Assembly: GCA_028293225.1 (NCBI GenBank)
Contig: JAQGPE010000283.1
Location: 1 to 7,427, forward strand
DNA: 7,427 nt
Direction: 5' to 3'
DNA from: Akkermansiaceae bacterium
GTDB lineage: Bacteria > Verrucomicrobiota > Verrucomicrobiia > Verrucomicrobiales > Akkermansiaceae
Shown here: positions 1 to 5,700 of the stretch, in pieces
Layout: every line of letters begins with the position of its first letter
Position numbering within the stretch: the first letter of the stretch is position 1
Program-made: the position numbers and the translations under genes
The notes under the pieces: generated by a model
The model's input: the letters and a program-made list of their open reading frames with translations, nothing else
Databases searched by the model: none
Told to the model about the DNA's origin: nothing

Positions 1-287
1 CCCAGTTGCAGTTGCTCTGCGGCGCCGGCCTCACCCCTGCCGATGCCGCCAGGGCGCTGGTCGCGCTCGGGCAGTATGTCGTCGGCTCGGCGATCGAGCA
101 GCAGGCCGACGAGCAGGATCACGGGGAGCGGAGTGCCGCGTCGGGCGAGCCCGCGGTTCTGCCGCCGCTGCTGGCCCAGGCGTTCGCGGCCTTCGAACAG
201 GCCAGCCCGGACGATGTCTTCGAATACGGCTTGGCGCTGCTCCTTGAGGGACTGGCCGCACGGATCTCCCCGCCCCAGCTCACATGA
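1..287 (+). CDS. TetR-family transcriptional regulator, C-terminal fragment (tetracycline-repressor-type ligand domain)
   Basis: This is the 3' end of a gene that begins before the window. The reading frame is open from the first bases (first complete codon at 3), so the TTG at 6 is not a real start. The visible ~95 residues resemble the C-terminal core of the tetracycline repressor (TetR_C type). They include a helix reading LTPADAARALVALGQYVVGS, then an acidic, Gln-rich stretch (EQQADEQ), a loop, the PPLLAQAF segment equivalent to PPLLRQAI in TetR(B), and a final YGLALLLEGL helix equivalent to the FLFGLELIICGL dimer helix. This domain binds the effector and dimerises; the DNA-binding helix-turn-helix lies outside the window. 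The stop codon overlaps the ATG of the downstream monooxygenase (ATGA), so the two are probably cotranscribed and translationally coupled. By family precedent it would repress its own operon until a small aromatic ligand binds. The ligand cannot be read from the sequence. Confidence 0.85.
   Translation, partial: QLQLLCGAGLTPADAARALVALGQYVVGSAIEQQADEQDHGERSAASGEPAVLPPLLAQAFAAFEQASPDDVFEYGLALLLEGLAARISPPQLT
284..287 (+). promoter_or_regulatory. ATGA stop/start overlap coupling the TetR regulator and monooxygenase
   Basis: The regulator's TGA (285-287) overlaps the monooxygenase's ATG (284-286), and a second in-frame ATG follows at once. No GGAG-like sequence is visible in the preceding 20 bases. 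Initiation by termination-reinitiation is therefore the natural reading, which would fix the enzyme's level to that of the regulator. Confidence 0.6.
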
Positions 288-1840
288 TGTCAGACTCTCC
301 GGTAGTGATCGTCGGCGCAGGCCCGGCAGGCCTGGTTCTCGCGGTGGACCTGGCCCGGCGCGGGATTCCGCTGCGGATCATCGAAAAAGCCGCGGCGCCA
401 TCGGAGGCGTCGCGCGCGAAAGGCCTGCAACCCCGGACGCTGGAGATCCTCGACGACCTGGGGATCATCGCGCCGGTCCTCGCGGGCGGCGCACGCTTTC
501 CGCACTGGCGTTCCTATGCCGGAGAAACGCTGCTCTGGGAGCGCAGCATCTGGGAGTTGCTGGGCCGGGAAGAGCCGGTCGCGAGTGAGGAGACGCCCTT
601 TCCGGAGACCTGGATGATTCCGCAGTCCCGCACGGAGCGGATCCTGAGGGAGCGTCTGGCCGGCTACGGAGTCCAGATTGAGTACGGCGCCGAGTTCACC
701 GGCTGCCGCCAGGACGGGGACGGCGTGGTCGTGACGATGAACACCGCCGCCGGGCCAACGCAGGCGCGCTGCCGTTTCCTGGTGGGAGCCGACGGCGGGC
801 GCAGCGCGGTGCGCAAAGCCCTCGCCATCCCTTTCCGCGGCGAAACCAGGGACGATGAACGCTTCCTGATCGCCGACGTGGAAGCCGCGGACCTCGACCG
901 GCGCTACTGGCACAACTGGTCGATCCAGGGCGATCCGGTCCAGCGCATCTCGATGTGCCCGCTACCAGGGACCTCGTACTTCCAGTTCGTCGCGCCTCTC
1001 GCCGCGGACATTCCGGCGCCGGAGGCCACGCTGGAAACCCTGCAACAGCTGCTGGATGCCCGGGCCGGCGCGGCCTCGGTCCCGCTGGCGAATCCGACCT
1101 GGATCACGCTGCACCGGACGAATCTCCGGCTGGCGGAGCGCTATCGCTGCGGCGCCGTCTTTCTCACCGGAGATGCCGCCCATTCTCCACCACAGGGCGC
1201 AGGCCAGGGGCTCAACATCAGCGTTCAGGACGCCTTCAACCTGGGCTGGAAGATCGCGGCGGTGCTCCGTGGCGCTCCGGAGGGACTGCTGGACAGCTAC
1301 GAACGGGAGCGCCGGCCCTTCGCCGCGGGCAAACTGGGCGTCCTGCCGGAAATGCTCCGGGCGGCCGGCCTGGATGACGAAGACGAGGCGGAGCGGCGGC
1401 AGGCTGAAATCGCGAACGACCTCTTTCACCTGCAACTCCACTACCGTGACAGTCCGGCGGTGCGGGAGGCGCGCGCGGAACCATCGGGACCGAGGGCCGG
1501 GGACCGGGCTCCGGACGCCCGGGTGAGCGACGCTTCCGGTGCGATCCGGCGGGTCTTCGATCTCTGTCGCGGCCCCCATTTCACCCTGCTCGCCTTTTCA
1601 CCGGAAAGCGCGGATCTGTGCGGGGAAATCGCCAGCTCATGGAGCGTGGACATTCACGTCCACCTGGCCCACCGGCCCGCGACCGGCGGCGGCTTCCTTC
1701 ATGAAATCTACGGCGTGGCGGCGGGTTCCACCACCATCCTGCTGATCCGCCCGGACGGATACATCGGCCTGGCTGCCGACACCGACCTTCGCAAGGAGCT
1801 GCACGGCTACTTCAGCCAGGTGGCCGCGCCCCGTCCATGA
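284..1840 (+). CDS. FAD-dependent aromatic hydroxylase-type monooxygenase with C-terminal thioredoxin-like domain
   Basis: This is a group A flavoprotein monooxygenase (FAD_binding_3 / PHBH fold), which hydroxylates aromatic or polyketide-like substrates using NAD(P)H and O2. The dinucleotide-binding GAGPAG is at residues 11-16, with the ribose-binding acid at Glu34 ending the second strand. Arg44 lies in the SRAKGLQPRTLE stretch typical of the family. The DG motif (GADGGRSAVR) is at 168-177, and the second FAD motif GDAAHSPPQGAGQGLN at 296-311. From about residue 406 (GDRAPDA) to the end the chain looks like the thioredoxin-like C-terminal domain seen in PgaE, RdmE and phenol hydroxylase relatives. 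That domain, and the length of 518, distinguish it from the ~390-residue Tet(X) enzymes. No signal peptide is seen, so it should be cytoplasmic. The start is ATG 284, within the ATGA overlap with the TetR stop; ATG 287 is an equally possible start, and neither has a clear Shine-Dalgarno. With a TetR partner it may inactivate an antibiotic or xenobiotic, but the substrate is unknown. Confidence 0.9.
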   Translation: MMSDSPVVIVGAGPAGLVLAVDLARRGIPLRIIEKAAAPSEASRAKGLQPRTLEILDDLGIIAPVLAGGARFPHWRSYAGETLLWERSIWELLGREEPVASEETPFPETWMIPQSRTERILRERLAGYGVQIEYGAEFTGCRQDGDGVVVTMNTAAGPTQARCRFLVGADGGRSAVRKALAIPFRGETRDDERFLIADVEAADLDRRYWHNWSIQGDPVQRISMCPLPGTSYFQFVAPLAADIPAPEATLETLQQLLDARAGAASVPLANPTWITLHRTNLRLAERYRCGAVFLTGDAAHSPPQGAGQGLNISVQDAFNLGWKIAAVLRGAPEGLLDSYERERRPFAAGKLGVLPEMLRAAGLDDEDEAERRQAEIANDLFHLQLHYRDSPAVREARAEPSGPRAGDRAPDARVSDASGAIRRVFDLCRGPHFTLLAFSPESADLCGEIASSWSVDIHVHLAHRPATGGGFLHEIYGVAAGSTTILLIRPDGYIGLAADTDLRKELHGYFSQVAAPRP

Positions 1841-1845
1841 GGTCT

Positions 1846-2937
1846 TCAGGCGCCCTTTTCGAGCAGTTCGCGGAACTTCGGCAGGACTTTGGCAAAAAGG
1901 GAATTCTTGCCGCCGCGCGACAGCTGTTCGGCCAGGAGCTTCACGGCGCCCTCGGGATCGGCCGGGCCGGTCGAGTGAGTGGTGTAGCCAGGGCCGGTGA
2001 TACTACGTTCGACGTAGGCGGAGCCGGCCTCGCGGGTGATCTCCACGACCACCTCGCCCGCGGTGATGCGGAGCAGCGAGATGTCGGTGGAATCCTCGCT
2101 GAGCGCAACGACCGCCTCCACCGGCTCGCCGCCGGCTTTCTGGAAGGCAAAGCTTTCCTTGTTGCCGGAGCGGCGGGAGACATCCAGCTCCAGCTCGACG
2201 CCGTCTTTCCAGCCTGCCTGCACGACCAGCCAGGCCAGCAGTTGCAGAGCGGAGCCGCGGTGGGCCGGGTGGGCGGTGATTTCCACCGACTGGACGGCGG
2301 GCAGCGCGGCCAGCGCCACGGCGTCGTCGAAGAGAGCGGCGACGGAGACGCGGAATTGATAGGTGCGGGTCCAGGCCAGGTCCTGCATGACCAAGTCGCG
2401 GGTGGCGAGGGAAAGCGCGGCATCGATTTTCCCGAAGGAAGCCTTCGGATCGGCCCAACTGGCGCTGTCGAAAACGAAGCGGTCCACCAGGCTGTAGAGG
2501 CGGTCCTCGAACAGCGGGGAAAGCTCGCCCTGCCACCAGAAGATCAGCGGCAGGTCGGACGCGAGATGGGCGAAGACGGTATTGCGCAGGCGGCCGGTGG
2601 CCTTGCCGGTCAGGGCAAAGGCGATCTGCTCGCAGCACACCGACTTGCGGCCTTCCGCGAGGTGGCAGTGGGCGGTGATCCAGGCGGTGATGGAGGCCTC
2701 CGGAGCGGCGCGGTCGATGCCGATGAGGATGGCGCGGCAGGCGTGCTGCTGGGTCAGCTCACGGACGGCGGCGGAGTTCTTTTCCAGATCCTCCGGCACC
2801 TCGGAATACACCGCCAGGTTCATGAGCGAGGCATTGGTGCGCGCCTCGTCGGCCGACCAGAGCTTGCGCAGCTCCTTGTCGATGGCCGCGATGGGCACTT
2901 CCTGGCCGAGCTCAGGGTGCATGGAAAGCGTGGTCAT
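1846..2937 (-). CDS. opcA: Glucose-6-phosphate dehydrogenase assembly/activator protein OpcA
   Basis: This 363-residue cytoplasmic protein matches OpcA in length, in context immediately downstream of zwf, and in motifs. The Cys-containing SVCCEQI segment at about residues 105-110 and the DLPLIFWWQGEL block (Trp134-Trp135) correspond to conserved OpcA sequences. In cyanobacteria OpcA is an allosteric activator or assembly factor needed for full G6PDH activity, and in actinobacteria opcA also sits beside zwf. The gap from the zwf stop is 21 nt, so the two are almost certainly one transcript. The ATG at 2937 lacks a clear Shine-Dalgarno; a second Met six residues in is an alternative start, giving MHPELGQ. 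The 3' end faces the monooxygenase gene with only 5 nt between the two stop codons. No frameshift or truncation is seen. The identification rests on recalled family motifs and synteny, not an alignment. Confidence 0.88.
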   Translation of the reverse strand: MTTLSMHPELGQEVPIAAIDKELRKLWSADEARTNASLMNLAVYSEVPEDLEKNSAAVRELTQQHACRAILIGIDRAAPEASITAWITAHCHLAEGRKSVCCEQIAFALTGKATGRLRNTVFAHLASDLPLIFWWQGELSPLFEDRLYSLVDRFVFDSASWADPKASFGKIDAALSLATRDLVMQDLAWTRTYQFRVSVAALFDDAVALAALPAVQSVEITAHPAHRGSALQLLAWLVVQAGWKDGVELELDVSRRSGNKESFAFQKAGGEPVEAVVALSEDSTDISLLRITAGEVVVEITREAGSAYVERSITGPGYTTHSTGPADPEGAVKLLAEQLSRGGKNSLFAKVLPKFRELLEKGA

Positions 2938-2958
2938 GGTCGTGCGTGGTCCGGGAAA

Positions 2959-4491
2959 TCAGAGTCTTCTCCAGGCGTGGCCGTCCTGCTTGAGCAGCTC
3001 GTCGGCCTCCTTCGGGCCCCAGCTGCCGGCGACGAACTCAGCCATCGGCGGCGGATTGTCGCTCTGGTGCCAGGCGTGTTCGATGTGGTCGATGAACTTC
3101 CAGGCTTCCTCGACCTCATCGCGGCGGGCGAAAAGGGTGGCGTCGCCGGCCATGGCGTCGAGCAGCAGGCGCTCATAGGCTTCCGGGCTGCCCTTGCCGA
3201 AGCTGGTGTCGTAGTGGAAGTCCATTTTCACCGGCTCGAGTCGCAGGCTGGTGCCGGGGATCTTCGAAACCATGCGCAGGGAAATGCCCTCGTCCGGCTG
3301 GATGCGGATGACCATCACGTTGGCGCCGGGAACGCCGCCGGGGAGCGCATTGAACAGCACGCACGGCGGGGCCTTGAAGTGGACGGAGATCTCCGTGGCC
3401 TTCTTCGGCAGTTGCTTGCCCATGCGGATGTAGAAGGGCACGCCGCTCCAGCGCCAGGTGTCGATCATCAGGCGGATCGCCACGTAGGCTTCGGTGTTGC
3501 TCTCCGGATCGACACGGTCCTCCTCGCGGTAGCCGGGGACGGATTTGCCATCCACTGAGCCGGCGGTGTACTGGGCGCGCACGACATTGGCGGCGACCTT
3601 TTCCGGAGTGTCCCACTGGCGCAGGGCGCGGATGATCTTGACCTTTTCGTCACGCAGGGCGTCGGCGCCGAGATCGGTGGGCGGCTCCATGGCCACCAGG
3701 CTCAGGAGCTGCAGCAGGTGGCTCTGGACCATGTCACGCAGGGCGCCGGCGTGGTCGTAGTAACCGCCGCGACCGCCCTCCATGCCGAGATTTTCGGCGC
3801 AGGTGATCTGGATCTGATCGATGTAGCGGCTGTTCCAGAGCGGCTCGAAAATCGAGTTGGCGAAGCGCAGCACCATGATGTTCTGCGCGGTCTCCTTGCC
3901 CAGGTAGTGGTAGATGCGGTAGGTGTCCTTTTCCTGGAAGGTCCGGTTGACCACCTCATTGAGATGGCGGGCGGTGGCCAGGTCGGTGCCGAAGGGCTTT
4001 TCCACGATCACGCGGGACCAGCAGCCTTCCTTCGACTCATTGAGACCGGCGGTCTTCAGGCTTTCCAGGATCTCGTCGAAGAACTCCGGGGCGCTGGCGA
4101 TGTAGAAGAGGCGGTTGCCCTTGCCACCGCGCTCCTTGTCGATCGCATCGAGGCGCTCGGCGAGGCGCTTGTAGCCATCGGCATCGGTGAATTCGCTCTG
4201 GTGGTAGGAGATGTTCTGGACGAAGGAGCCCCAGATCGCATCGTCCTGGCCGGTGCGGGAGACCTTGCGGTTCAGCTCTTCCAAGCCGCTGCGGAATTCC
4301 TCGTCGGTCTTCTCGCGGCGGGCGAAGCCGATGATCTTCACGCCGGGCGGCAGCTCGCCGTCCACCGCCAGATTATAGAGTGCTGGCACCAGCTTGCGGT
4401 GGGTCAGGTCTCCAGTTGCGCCGAAAATGACAACGGTGCAAGGCTCCGGACGGGAGCGGGAGACGAGGTCTTCGCGGAAGGGATTCGTCAT
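2959..4491 (-). CDS. zwf: Glucose-6-phosphate 1-dehydrogenase
   Basis: G6PDH oxidises glucose 6-phosphate to 6-phosphogluconolactone with NAD(P)+, the entry step of the oxidative pentose phosphate pathway. The Rossmann nucleotide-binding motif GATGDLTHRKL starts at residue 24. EKPFGTDL, the substrate loop HYLGKETAQN from residue 195, IFEPLWNSRYIDQIQI, GGYYDHAGALRDMVQSH (catalytic-base His258) and FYIRMGKQLP all occur in family order. The expected catalytic Asp immediately before HYLGKE is Tyr194 (codon 3910-3912). I chose ATG 4491 (511 residues) because family members commonly begin with a short NP-x-R leader like MTNPFRED. The frame stays open upstream to ATG 4560 and GTG 4569 (536 residues, 8 nt after the preceding gene), so a longer start cannot be excluded. 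No start has a strong Shine-Dalgarno. It forms an operon with opcA, 21 nt downstream, and may be cotranscribed with the nucleotidyltransferase gene upstream. Confidence 0.95.
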   Translation of the reverse strand: MTNPFREDLVSRSRPEPCTVVIFGATGDLTHRKLVPALYNLAVDGELPPGVKIIGFARREKTDEEFRSGLEELNRKVSRTGQDDAIWGSFVQNISYHQSEFTDADGYKRLAERLDAIDKERGGKGNRLFYIASAPEFFDEILESLKTAGLNESKEGCWSRVIVEKPFGTDLATARHLNEVVNRTFQEKDTYRIYHYLGKETAQNIMVLRFANSIFEPLWNSRYIDQIQITCAENLGMEGGRGGYYDHAGALRDMVQSHLLQLLSLVAMEPPTDLGADALRDEKVKIIRALRQWDTPEKVAANVVRAQYTAGSVDGKSVPGYREEDRVDPESNTEAYVAIRLMIDTWRWSGVPFYIRMGKQLPKKATEISVHFKAPPCVLFNALPGGVPGANVMVIRIQPDEGISLRMVSKIPGTSLRLEPVKMDFHYDTSFGKGSPEAYERLLLDAMAGDATLFARRDEVEEAWKFIDHIEHAWHQSDNPPPMAEFVAGSWGPKEADELLKQDGHAWRRL

Positions 4492-4514
4492 ATGGACAGA
4501 GGGGATTTGGCCCA

Positions 4515-4524
4515 ATTCCGGAAT
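4515..4524. promoter_or_regulatory. 10-bp palindrome upstream of zwf (possible operator)
   Basis: ATTCCGGAAT is a perfect 10-bp inverted repeat centred about 28 nt upstream of the preferred zwf ATG. It lies in an 86-bp gap that looks less GC-rich than the flanking genes. A second short palindrome, GCAATTGC, lies at 4545-4552. Either could be a regulator site, but short palindromes arise by chance, and if zwf starts at 4560 or 4569 the first one is coding sequence. No regulator can be named. Confidence 0.2.
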
Positions 4525-4577
4525 ATCGCAAAGAGAAATGCGCGGCAATTGCGCCTGCATGACGGTCACGGAGCGCG

Positions 4578-5312
4578 TCAGGCGGGCAGGCGGTGCTCAA
4601 CGAACTTGCGAATCCGCTCGTTGTCGCTGGATCGCAGGAGCTCCCGTGGCCAGACGGCCGATAGATCCAGCGATGCGATCCGGATACATCGTGTCGCTTC
4701 GTTGGAACTCACCGCGGTACGCACCGCTTCAAGTTCGTCAATGGCAGCGCGGGGTTCGAAAGTGCCGGCTTTGACTGCGGTGAGCACGTCGACCAGAAAT
4801 TCCCTAACCACCAGCATCATGATGCGCAGATGGCGGAGATCATTCCGATCCGACTGATCGATCCGGGCGACATTGGCAATTTTGGCCTGCAACTGCACCA
4901 CGGGAGAAGGGATGCACGCTTCCACCTCATCAATCGTGATGATTTGCGACCCTTCCTGCAGTTGCTTCCTGGTGACGCCGAGAACCTCCCGGAGCACCTC
5001 GACCTTCAGAACTTTGCCGCCGATCTCGATCTTCAACTGGCCGATCAACGGGCTGCGAGCCCCAGCCCACAGGACCACACCGCCGCGAATCCGATGCAGC
5101 TCCTCCAGCAGCCGGGCATCCCCCAGCAAATCGAGATCCTTGCTCAGCAGTGGGAAGAACTCATCGAGCTTCGAGCCCAGCCGGTCACGGTAAATCAACG
5201 CCCAGAGACTGACCGCGTGACCTCCCACAACCAACGGCAGCTTGCCGTCGATTGAGGTGCCCAGCAGTTCCCGAAACTCAGCGACTTCGGTAAGTGCGGC
5301 TTCTGGCGTCAT
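4578..5312 (-). CDS. Nucleotidyltransferase-fold protein (AbiEii / DUF6036-like)
   Basis: This 244-residue soluble protein has the hallmarks of a minimal DNA polymerase-beta-type nucleotidyltransferase. VVGGHAVSLWA at residues 28-38 supplies the GG motif, in the GGxA form typical of AbiEii-like proteins rather than the classical GS. SKDLDLLG at 57-64 supplies the paired metal-binding acids Asp59 and Asp61. A third acid may lie in the GGKVLKVEVLREVLG region near residue 105, and a helical C-terminal half follows. Members of this superfamily add nucleotides to proteins, RNA or antibiotics, and many act in toxin-antitoxin or abortive-infection pairs; the specific role here is unknown. Its ATG lies inside the preceding small gene (35-bp overlap), arguing for translational coupling. 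Its stop is 86 nt before the preferred zwf ATG. No partner with a HEPN motif is visible, so a classical MNT-HEPN pair is not supported. Confidence 0.7.
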   Translation of the reverse strand: MTPEAALTEVAEFRELLGTSIDGKLPLVVGGHAVSLWALIYRDRLGSKLDEFFPLLSKDLDLLGDARLLEELHRIRGGVVLWAGARSPLIGQLKIEIGGKVLKVEVLREVLGVTRKQLQEGSQIITIDEVEACIPSPVVQLQAKIANVARIDQSDRNDLRHLRIMMLVVREFLVDVLTAVKAGTFEPRAAIDELEAVRTAVSSNEATRCIRIASLDLSAVWPRELLRSSDNERIRKFVEHRLPA

Positions 5313-5505
5313 AAGCTCGTTGAAGGGTGCCGATAAGATCCACGACTTTCACTTTGGCATCGATCGGCAGCATCGAATTCTCCTCCTGCAGACGCGCGGG
5401 CGTGATCTCTCCGGCCGCGAGACGGCGGGCATCCTCCCGGCGCTCCTCGCGGTGTTCGCGTTCGATCTCCTCAAAGGAGATGTATTTCGCGTCTTCACTG
5501 GCCAC
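5278..5505 (-). CDS. Small charged hypothetical protein paired with the nucleotidyltransferase
   Basis: This 75-residue protein of unknown function begins at GTG 5503-5505. It has a highly charged, probably helical N-terminal half (FEEIEREHREERREDARRLA), then GEITPARLQEEN and a C-terminal segment LIGTLQRAYDARSR. It has no signal peptide, membrane segment or recognised DNA-binding motif. Its last 35 bases overlap the start of the nucleotidyltransferase gene in another frame, which supports it being real and cotranslated. Codons remain open for 23 residues upstream of the GTG to a stop at 5575-5577, and read PEPFLWLHPW just before it. A longer product from a non-standard start such as CTG 5521 is therefore possible. 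It could be an antitoxin-like or adaptor partner of the nucleotidyltransferase, but this rests only on gene arrangement. Confidence 0.6.
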   Translation of the reverse strand: MASEDAKYISFEEIEREHREERREDARRLAAGEITPARLQEENSMLPIDAKVKVVDLIGTLQRAYDARSRTYRSR

Positions 5506-5700
5506 CCAGGGATGAAGCCACAGAAAGGGCTCAGGGTCAAGGCAACGGCCGCGGAGACCGGCCCCGGCAAACCGTCACCCCCGGTGGGGCGTTTCCGGTG
5601 AAATATGGCGCAAAAATACCAGCAATCCGGCGACATCTAGTCAGTTCATGCGACTCTCTCCCCGGCCTCCCGCCTGCGAGGCTGTGAGGAGACTATCATC
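5506..5700. other. Intergenic region between divergent transcription units
   Basis: This stretch separates the minus-strand small gene from the plus-strand hydrolase, so promoters for both directions should lie here. The left part is GC-rich and contains a direct repeat of CCGGTG (5581-5586 and 5595-5600). The part around 5600-5650 is the most AT-rich of the region and the likeliest place for promoters, but I cannot assign convincing -35/-10 pairs. A weak inverted repeat GCCTC/GAGGC sits at 5665-5682. No RNA gene is recognised. Confidence 0.5.
5686..5691 (+). promoter_or_regulatory. Shine-Dalgarno site of the SGNH/alpha-beta hydrolase gene
   Basis: GAGGAG lies 9 nt before ATG 5701 and is the only strong ribosome-binding site seen in the window. 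It fixes the start of the downstream gene and, together with the signal peptide that follows, makes ATG 5701 secure. Confidence 0.75.

Noticed and set aside
6..287. TTG at position 6 as the start of a 93-residue gene
   Set aside because: The frame is open to the window edge, and the protein corresponds to the C-terminal part of a TetR regulator, so this is a truncated gene rather than a small one.
290..913. 207-residue minus-strand open frame opposite the monooxygenase
   Set aside because: It mirrors the FAD-binding region of a clear monooxygenase and has no motif of its own.
1837..3558. 573-residue plus-strand open frame opposite opcA and zwf
   Set aside because: It is antisense to two recognisable enzymes. 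Its composition (Gly, Asp, His, Val-rich, no domain) is that of the complement of GC-rich codons.
3718..4857. 379-residue plus-strand open frame opposite zwf and the nucleotidyltransferase gene
   Set aside because: It is an antisense shadow of zwf with no recognisable motif and runs across the boundary of two real genes.
4578..5505. Classical MNT-HEPN toxin-antitoxin pair
   Set aside because: The small partner lacks the HEPN Rx4-6H motif and is too short for a HEPN domain, so only a looser resemblance to two-gene modules is claimed.
5576..5589. CACCCCCGGTGGGG as a terminator or regulatory hairpin
   Set aside because: Only 4-bp stems are possible and there is no U-tract; it is most likely a chance feature of GC-rich sequence.
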